Source of the DNA: Hemerocallis citrina
Taxonomy: Eukaryota > Streptophyta > Magnoliopsida > Asparagales > Asphodelaceae
DNA length: 64,000 bases
Assembly (NCBI GenBank): GCA_017893485.1
Contig: CM030358.1
Span: 145,404,393 to 145,468,392, forward strand
Direction of reading: 5' to 3'
Shown here: positions 56,523 through 64,000 of the stretch, piece after piece
Layout: every line of letters begins with the position of its first letter
Position numbering within the stretch: position 1 is the first letter of the stretch
Program-made: the position numbers and the translations under genes
The notes under the pieces: generated by a model
The model's input: the letters and a program-made list of their open reading frames with translations, nothing else
Told to the model about the DNA's origin: nothing
Databases searched by the model: none

Positions 56523-57559
56523 CACACAAGCATCTCCATTGAATTCGGCTTCAAGTGATTCCTGTAATCGGTTAAAACTTTGTCACTTAAAGAAAAAGCA
56601 CTTTCTGATGCAACTATAGACACATGATGAGTTAGTAGATCTCTAGCCATATGTGAAAGAATTGAAAAAGGAGTTTCATGTTCTTTCCACCATTGTAACA
56701 CTTCAACTATCACTATCTAGTGAATTATACCAGTTTAATTCATTTAGGTGCTTTAGTCCTAGGTTTTTCTTAGATTGAATAAAAGCAAGTAAATTAGCAG
56801 TGACATCTACTAATGTACTCTTACCCTCACCTCTAGAAGAAGAAGAATAATAATAAATTAATATACTAGTTTGGCATGTTGTACCACTAAATGCATAAGT
56901 TCTATCATAAAAATTATACAAGTTATTCAACATCAACTCAAATTGTTCTAAATAATCATTACATTCATATTGAGTCTTCTTCAAGTAAAGTAAACAATAT
57001 TTCAATCAAACTCTTCGTACCCGCTAATTTGATACGATAATCCATTACAGTAGGCAATACAATATAACAGAGGAGGATGATTAAAATACTTCAAAAAATT
57101 ATCATAAGCGGGAATAACAATATGGCTAATGTTAGAGTCCGAAAGCATTTCTTGAAAAGTTTGCATCATAGTAATTATTGAAATAAAAATACTACTAGAC
57201 ATGGAATCATAAGATTTTGAAATTTTCACAGTTGCAGTTTTAAAAGGTTCCAAAAATTTTAACAAACTTTTGGCAAAATACCATGATTCGAGAGTAATAT
57301 GAAAATTTTCCATATTTTTTGCAAGGCAAAAAATTATTTATAACCGCTTTGTATTGAGTAACAACATTTAATAAGTCGAAAGTAGAATTACATCGGTGTT
57401 TAACATCTCTAGAAAATTTTTTAAAATGTACTCCCTTAAGATTACTCCATTCTTTAAATTGTTGAAGTATAGTACCACTCAAAGCAAGGAAATGTAGACA
57501 ATTTCTAATTGCATTCACATATGGATCAGCTACTTTCAATGCTTATTGTACACAATTTT

Positions 57560-58046
57560 TTTTTTCTAACTGGCAAATGGTAGGAGAACCTCCAACCTCA
57601 TATTAGCTTTTATATATATACTAGGTTTGCTCGTTGACACGTGCCTAAGGCACGTCTTCGGAACGGTGCACCTTGTTTGATTATATAAAATAGTTTTGGA
57701 GGTCCAGCAAATTAATTGAAGTAGCAAACATAGAGCAAAAAACATATTATATGATTTTTTTGATTTTTTTTAAAATTATTTTAAAAAAATTTAAATTTTT
57801 AAATTTTTTTAGTTTTTTATTTTTTAAAAAAATTTTAAAAATTTTATTTTCTTAATTTTTTTGAATCGAAGAGGGAGGGAGAGAGAGAGAGAGGGAAAAA
57901 AATATAGGAGCTATTTTGGGTGGGAGATTTGAATTTGAGTTTTGGGGGGAATTTTTGGGGGGAAAATATGTTTTGTAAGATTAGATCTAGGCCTTTGATT
58001 TTTGGGGAGATTGAAGGAGAGCCACTTGATAGCTTTCTTTGTGTTT

Positions 58047-58107
<61 letters not shown>

Positions 58108-59170
58108 AAATAAAAGCTAAAAGTTAGTACATATTACAAAATACATTAGTTTGGTCGATCGGGTAGGGCTATGGATTGTAGTCAAATTAGAGGGTTATAA
58201 TACATCAAATTAAGTCAAAGAGATCGGGTAGCGGACATCTGTCGTACACCTCAACTAGCCTTGCCCCGAGGCATTTGGCCCCTAATTTAATTCCAACCAT
58301 GCTAACCCTATTACAAAGGTCTCCCAAACTCCATCATCCATGATCTCCTATTGGTTCTAATACAATAAACATATAGGCTCGGGCTCAAAATCAAAAGAAA
58401 CATAAAGCACTACACAGGGTAATAGTCTATCACCCTGGAGTTGCTATCTGCGCCACTCCCTGCCTGCTCCCCAGCATGGCCAGCTTCTCTTATAAGGATT
58501 TGCCCTCGCCCCCACATTGTCCACTCCCTGCATAAGCTGTTGTCTCTTCTTCTCACTGTCATATCACCCTAGCCAATTGACAAACAAAAAGTTAGCATTA
58601 GCAATTAATGTTTATGCCGAATGAAATTTGGCTGAAAATTTATATTGTTTCTAACTAGACAAATACACCAAAAGATAGCAATTGTGAGAAGGTGTCAAGT
58701 TTATCTGTATAAGTGTGAACCAAAACACCATAGTAAGAAGCATTCATGAATATACTATGACAGTGTGTGTATGTTGAAGAGGTTGGTGATATAATTCCAG
58801 GTGCTGACTGCACTAGGGCATTCGAAGAAGATGTGGAAAGTTTTTTCAACCTGACATGTCAGGTGTCTCAACCATCCTTTGGAAAAAAAAATGAACGATC
58901 TTCTGCCAGCTCAACTGCCAGATGAAGACTTTGCATTTTAGGGGTGCTATCAAGTTCCATGTTGCATTATGATAAGGGGGTTTGAGTCCTGAGTAGCTGA
59001 AGAGGTTGTAGGCTAACTTGACAGTGAATGTACCGGTTGCATTGTGTCTCCATGATGGTCTTTCCGCATCCTCTGTTGGGTGTATGTGTGCAGTGAGCTC
59101 TAACAGTCTCCTCTTCTCTTATCTAAGGATAGGAATAGAGATGATGCTAAGCTTTGGTAAAGAGATGATG
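57560..59170 (-). mobile_element. 5'-truncated LINE fragment nested in the hAT element
   Basis: A T-run at 57553-57564 marks the 3' tail. zf-RVT-like segments (CKVFIWQLSWQKI, FHIFFECPSAVSTW) lie near 58930-58780. Flanks TTGTACACAATT and TTGTATACATAAATT are similar, consistent with an old target duplication. It separates the two halves of the hAT transposase. Confidence 0.6.
57621..58106 (-). mobile_element. Helitron-like non-autonomous insert
   Basis: The minus strand ends with hairpin ACGTGCCTTAGGCACGT followed by AACGAGCAAACCTAG, and starts TCTTATATATA, as in small plant Helitrons. Interrupts the LINE fragment, whose AGCTTTTA and TAAAAGCT flanks meet at the ends. Contains a TA microsatellite (58051-58103). 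The host A/T insertion rule is not clearly met. Confidence 0.5.
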
Positions 59171-60209
59171 CTAATCTTTGGTCTCCAATGTCAAGCATTG
59201 TGCATCTTGTATACATAAATTTAAAATATGACATGCAGATCTAACATATAAAATTTGAAGACATGGAGGAGTTAACTGTTGTTGTAATGTACTAATCGAA
59301 CTAGTGTTGTTGGAAGCATTATCAAAACTAATTGAAACTTTTTTATCGCGAATATGAAATTAATCATAAACTTTAAAATACGTGTTGCGATAACCATACC
59401 ACTATGGGGTACGACAAAGCGGCAAGTGATATGATTCTCTTTTGAATGAGCCAATCACTATCAATCCAATAACAAGGTATGCACATCATCAGAATATCTT
59501 ACAACCTTTCCAATAATCAGTCGTTAACGATACTCTCTAAGTTAAAGAATACAAAAGTGCAATTAAAGCGTCTTTCATTTCGGAATAAAGCTTAAAACTA
59601 TCAGCCTTAAGTGTGTTTCTAGTAATTCTTTTGAAATATAGATTTAGTGCATTTTGGTTAAGGCCTCTAGGTTCCTACTATCAGAATAGAAAAATTGTTA
59701 CTCTTCCTTAATAATTAATCTAGTCAGTTTCCGACAAACGATTTTAGGATCATAGTTATGGCTATCTACTTGCCCAGTCCTAGGATTGATCTTTTGTTGG
59801 GTCTGTTGGTCTTGTACTAGTTCGAGATGCACATTTGTAATGTGTTGACTAATTGTACCCTTCCCTTCGCCCTTCTTCCATTTGTAACTTCTACTACATG
59901 TTTTACAAATCTTATGTCTTATGCTGAAATTTTCCTCGTTTGGGATATAATCATAAATTTGTGTCTATCACTTGTTTGGCCTCTATGTTTTCTAGTAGAA
60001 GTGTGTTGTGCAGGTTCAGTGTCATGTGTTTGTGTATCACTAACATGCATTTCTTATTATGTGTCGGGATCATGTTCGTGTGGAGGAACACTTTCATAAT
60101 ATATATTAAGGTTTGGGTTATATTCGGTCTCTAATTGTAGGATTATTGGAGGCCGATGAGATGAACTAGTGGAATCTTGTCCACTTTGGCTACAGCCGCT
60201 ACCTCATGA

Positions 60210-60400
60210 TCGTGACATGATAAATGTAGTGTAGTAGTAGTGTATGTGGAAAAAAAAGTTCTGGTGTAGTAGTAGTGTATGTGAAAAAACAAAAAACAAT
60301 ATAGGTGGGTTGAGAGAGTTGAGGTAGTAGTAGTGTATATGAAAATAAAATCTAAAAAACGATAGGAGTGTTGAGAGAGTTGAGAAAGTAGAGAAAAACC
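60210..60400. repeat. short minisatellite upstream of the hAT transposase
   Basis: Three to four copies of GTAGTAGTAGTGTATGTG followed by A-rich sequence, plus GGGTTGAGAGAGTTGAG twice. Near the presumed 5' leader of the transposase. Confidence 0.65.
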
Positions 60401-61255
60401 TAAAAACAAGTTTACTAAAAAAATTTAAAGCTACAACAATAATAAAGAGTTGAGAAATTTTGATACCGTATTTCACGATTATAGAGTTGAGAGAGAAAAA
60501 TAATAAAGAGAGCTAAATTGACGACGAGAATTCAAGCGATTGAGCATCTTCACTTGAGAAAATATGTTGTAGAGTCGTAGAGAGAGAGAGTGAGCTTCGA
60601 CAAGAATTTGAGTAGTAGAGAGAGTTGGTAGTAGACGTAGTAGCTTCGACACGGTCAAAATTCTTCACTTTTTTGTTGCTTCTTTATTGAACTAGATTGA
60701 GTGTTTACTTTATTGAAGTAGCTTCGACACGAATTTGACACAATCAAAATTCTTTATTGAAGTAGATTGCTTCTTTATTGAAGTAGATCGAAATTCCAAC
60801 GTTTGACCCAGCAGGTTGGCCCATCGGGTCAACTGTTGGCAACTCGACAGGTTGCGGATTGGGTTCATGTCGGGTTGTGTTGTTATTGGTTAAATGGGCC
60901 GGGTCGAGCAGGGTTTTTTCGTTGTTTTCTCAACTCGGTCCGATCCGTTTAGGTTTGCAGGTTTGACCCGAACCTAGACCAGGTCAAACCGGTTCGCGTC
61001 AAATGCAGGTGGACCCAGGTAGGTCACAGGTTGACCTGATCTGGTTGCCAACGCTTTGCCAAGAATTTATAGGATTACAAAAGTAAAGAGAAATGAGAAC
61101 TACAAAAAGATAAGAATTAAAGAGATATGAGAACTACAGAAAGTAAAGAGAGAACTATAGGATTACAAAAGTAAGGAGATATGAGAACTACAGAAATATA
61201 AGAACTAAGTGAAGAGATAAGAGAAAATAATACTAAGTAGGTAACAGAGAATAAT

Positions 61256-62620
61256 TGATGAGGACATTGGTTCGAGGCGATTCGGGCGCTTCAATAAGCG
61301 CAGGCATCATCTAGGATGACTGTTCTATTAGCCTAGTATTTTTATTTCAGTATTCAATTTTGTTTTTTGGTAATTATAGTCATATGTAGTATTTTTGCAA
61401 TTTGTATCCTTTATTTTATGCATTAGAATATTTAGGAGATTTGTATTGAGATTTGTTTTGAGTCTATATATAGGCCTCTAGATTAATGAAATAACAATGC
61501 TATTCTTGATTAAAAAAAGTACTGTGTTGAGTTATTGCTCTGCATTCTTTTTGTGTGTGTGTGATATTATAAGAAATGATTAGGGTTTATGAGAAATTCT
61601 AAGAAAGTATTAGGGTTTGTGAGAAACTCTAGCTACACCCCCAAATCCCCCAATTTTATTTTAATCCCAAACCCTAACTCTCCTTCACCACATAGCCGCC
61701 ACCATTTTCTTTCTTTCTTTCTTTCTTTCCTTCTTCTTCTTCTTCTTCTTCTTCTTCTTCTTCTTCTTCTTCTTCTTCTTCTTCTGTCTTGAAGCCCGAA
61801 GCCCGAAACCCATCAAACTTAACTCTTCACCTCCTCCCTCCCTGCTCCCCGTCGCCCCTACAGCAACCCACCTGCACCCTTCTTCTCCCTCCCGATGCTA
61901 TCCCCTTCACCGACCACCTCAACCACCATCATCTACCACCCAGAATCCACACCCTGAAGCCCCATCAGATCCACCACTCAAATCCCTTCAATCCCTAAGC
62001 CCTAATCCCCAAATCTCCATCAAATCAGAAATTCATCTGCAAATCTCATCAAACCCTAACCCCAAATCCTTTCCTTCTCCACTTTGCCGTTGCTACCCTC
62101 ACCCACCCCTGACAACGACAGTGCCTCGCAACCCACCTCATTACCCTCACAGCCAACCTGCAACAACTTAGTAACAACTTGTTGCCTTATTGCCTTGCCA
62201 CTCCCCTCTTGTTGTCGTCGAACACTCGATGACTCTGAAGATCTTGTTTTCATCTTCGACACTTTCCATCGAATCTCGGTAAACTCTTTCCACTTCTCCA
62301 TTATTTGTGATACTGCTTTATCATCTCTAGAACATTATCTAAATTATCTGTCGTCTACAAATATTGAGTGTGAGTGCTTCTACTTGCACATTAGCGTACG
62401 AATCATAATTAAATATCTTACTTGCTAATAACACTTAAGTATGTTTATTGATTGTTATGCTTGAAATCTTTATTCAGGCTTGTTAAACTTATTTCAATTC
62501 TTGAATATCCATCAAACCAATTATTAGTTTTAATTTCTAACTTAATCAGCATTACATGTTGGTAAACTTAATCTTTTAATATTCTTAGAAAATTCTCTAT
62601 TTAGGGTTAAGTTTACATCA
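61256..62620 (+). mobile_element. solo LTR of the same Ty3 family as in CBL intron 3
   Basis: 1,365 bp, TGATGAGGACAT...TTTACATCA, with perfect 5-bp target duplication ATAAT (61251-61255, 62621-62625). It aligns along both ends with the reverse complement of the LTRs at 18055 and 21593. The middle differs and carries CTTT and CTT microsatellites. Open frames in its C-rich centre are not genes. Confidence 0.92.
61708..61784. repeat. (CTTT)n and (CTT)n microsatellites
   Basis: About five CTTT units then about 18 CTT units within the solo LTR. Confidence 0.95.
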
Positions 62621-62679
62621 ATAATACTAAATAGATAAAGATGAAGACTACACATATAAAGCACATATATATTTTAACA

Positions 62680-64000
62680 GCCACAAGCTTCGACAAACAA
62701 CAACAGTGAGTAGGCATCAAATATGTGCAAGTTGTGGTTTATCAAGAGAAAAGCAGCAGGAAGAAGCGCAATCATGAATAGATGTGGGCAGTGTATTACT
62801 GCGTAAAATTCTTCGGAAGTGTTCCCACACATCAACTGCAGTTCCATGCGTGCTTCCTTAGACTTGAGCTTATCCTAGCTCAGAAGGCTAATGAAAATTT
62901 TGAATTCTAAGGTGGACATTTACTGCCATGTAGCTGCTATGATGAATTGGAACGTCCATTACAGACTTCACAGCGAACATTTCACTTGGGTGAGTTACCA
63001 TTAAGCATGATCACAGCCTTGGGAAGAGGACAAGTTCTCCAAGTCATTCATCAAGGCTAATCTCTCACCTGCAATGGTACTATGTGTTAGGAGTCGGCTG
63101 CTATTTTAGCATTTGACGCAACCTAGTTGAGAATGCTCTGTTTGCTTTCAACATCAAAGAAGTCGACTGCCAAATTGGGTAGCCAACCGACAGCGACAAA
63201 CAATGGCATATGAGCCAATTCTTTGGGGATATGTTTGAGCCAAGTCTCTTCTCCAAGTTATATCATATGACTCCTATTGCATCGTTTTCTCATCAGGATT
63301 TATCGGACTGCAATGCCCCAATTCCAAATAAGGCTGAATTCGAAGTTTCACAAGATCTTTACACTTCACTTCATACAATTTTACAAGGAAATTTGAACTT
63401 TTTATCATACATCAGAGTCCTTTACATTTATTTACACAGCAGAAGATAAAATGAAGTACAACAATGAAATAATATACAACTTGCAACATCTTTAACATGT
63501 AATGAATCAACAGAATCATATCAACTTTATATCTTCATGAAAATCCAACTCCTGCATAATAAACTGTGGGCACATCAGTTACTTACAACTGACGAAAATG
63601 TTATACACGGCCATCCTCTCTATGCCGAAATTATAACGATCTTAATACTTTAACAAACCACAAAAACTTGAATGCAAGTAAAGTGTTAAAATGTGACTAC
63701 ACTAAACATGTAAGTGTATGCAATGCCTTAATGCCTACTGCAGATATTTTACACTAAGATGATACTAATGCATACTTGTTCGGATTCTATGCATCCCATA
63801 CTACATAGGTCCGAGGGCAAGCACCTATGTACTCCACATTAAAGGGTTCGATCCCTCACCATGAAAACTACCCAGTAATAAAAGCAAGGTTTAGACATTC
63901 CACGAGTACGGATCCCAGTCCCGGAGTACACTGTCCGACTGTTATAACAGACTCCTCGTCATGCGAACCTCCCGTAAGTGCCCCTCTAGCCCCGGTATAC
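62680..64000. other. right-end region without a recognised gene
   Basis: No protein family recognised in any frame. A box-B-like GGGTTCGATCCC near 63845 may mark a SINE, without further support. Confidence 0.5.

Larger units (their letters stand above)
55930..60000 (-). pseudogene. hAT transposase (BED zinc finger to dimerisation domain), fragmented
   Basis: Right to left: a BED-finger-like LWLY and KRGKFQ region near 59990-59860. Next a mid-region HITCRFVVPHSGMVIATRI (59454-59330), then CHILNLCIQDAQ near 59200. After an interruption come VADPYVNAIRNCLHFLALSG, WYFAKSLLKFLEPFKTATVK and QFELMLNNLYNFY. The C-terminal dimerisation region is WWKEHETPFSILSHMARDLL and VASESAFSLSDKVLTDYRNH. A MITE splits the last codons; CTEDWMKAEDMTQG follows it. 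Many frameshifts; inactive. Confidence 0.85.
55475..61055 (-). mobile_element. decayed autonomous hAT transposon
   Basis: TIR-like ends TAGGGTTGGCAACCGGGTCG (left) and, inverted, AAAGCGTTGGCAACCAGATC (right). Subterminal sequence is rich in GGGTCGGG-type motifs. The flanks AGCCATGT/TGCCAAGA agree at only five of eight bases, so the target duplication is weak. It lies inside the LTR of copia element 4 and encloses a broken hAT transposase. Confidence 0.75.
54716..62679 (-). mobile_element. Ty1/copia element 4: leader and 5' LTR, opened by later insertions
   Basis: The primer binding site TGGTATCAAAGC (minus strand, 55399-55410) is immediately followed by an LTR beginning TGTTAGATTC at 55411. 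The LTR continues after the hAT element (61056-61255) and after the Ty3 solo LTR (62621-62679), ending TTTTAACA, about 325 bp in total. Left of the primer site is roughly 680 bp of non-coding leader; gag-pol is absent. Confidence 0.7.

Noticed and set aside
62680..64000. A possible host gene at the right end
   Set aside because: No frame over about 80 aa, no recognised family and no convincing splice-linked exons.

Overview
This is TE-dense nuclear DNA from a flowering plant. The evidence is plant-type introns, plant clades of Ty1/copia, Ty3, L1-type LINE, hAT, CACTA-like and Helitron-like elements, an Au-like SINE tail, and two plant protein families: a CBL calcium sensor and a type II phosphatidylinositol 4-kinase gamma. 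I cannot name the species. I saw no bacterial, organellar, tRNA, rRNA or CRISPR features.

Layout. 1-5.4 kb: an antisense copia element (gag-pol running off the left edge, one nonsense codon, LTR at 2617-3078), an array of palindromic modules, and a sense LINE remnant. 5.4-6.1 kb: Helitron-like ends. 6.1-9.0 kb: a terminal-inverted-repeat DNA element carrying a non-coding LINE-like retroposon. 9.4-33.9 kb: the only gene that reads as intact, a CBL4/5/8-type calcineurin B-like protein of 214 aa in eight coding exons. Its third intron (11.2 kb) holds a copia element and a pol-deleted Ty3 element. Its seventh intron (9.2 kb) holds an hAT MITE, a full-length LINE and a solo LTR. 34.3-36.5 kb: another LINE.

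36.9-54.2 kb (minus strand): a PI4K gamma pseudogene split by a 15-kb copia element with a perfect CCAAC target duplication. That copia contains a Tat-like Ty3 element, which contains an Athila-like solo LTR. It also contains a 4-kb solo LTR with a long AAT microsatellite. 54.2-62.7 kb: a CACTA-like end, then a copia LTR broken open by a decayed hAT transposon (itself carrying a MITE, a LINE fragment and a Helitron-like insert) and by a solo LTR of the same Ty3 family as in the CBL intron. 62.7-64 kb: no recognisable gene.

How it works together. Only the CBL gene is expected to act in the cell. A CBL binds calcium through EF hands, is held at membranes by N-terminal acylation, and activates CIPK kinases; for CBL4/SOS3 this serves salt and ion homeostasis. 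Its expression needs two roughly 10-kb TE-filled introns to be spliced out. Every large retroelement inside it lies antisense to the gene. The other proteins are transposon-derived or broken. Target-site duplications and insertion order were read directly, so much of the nesting history can be ordered.
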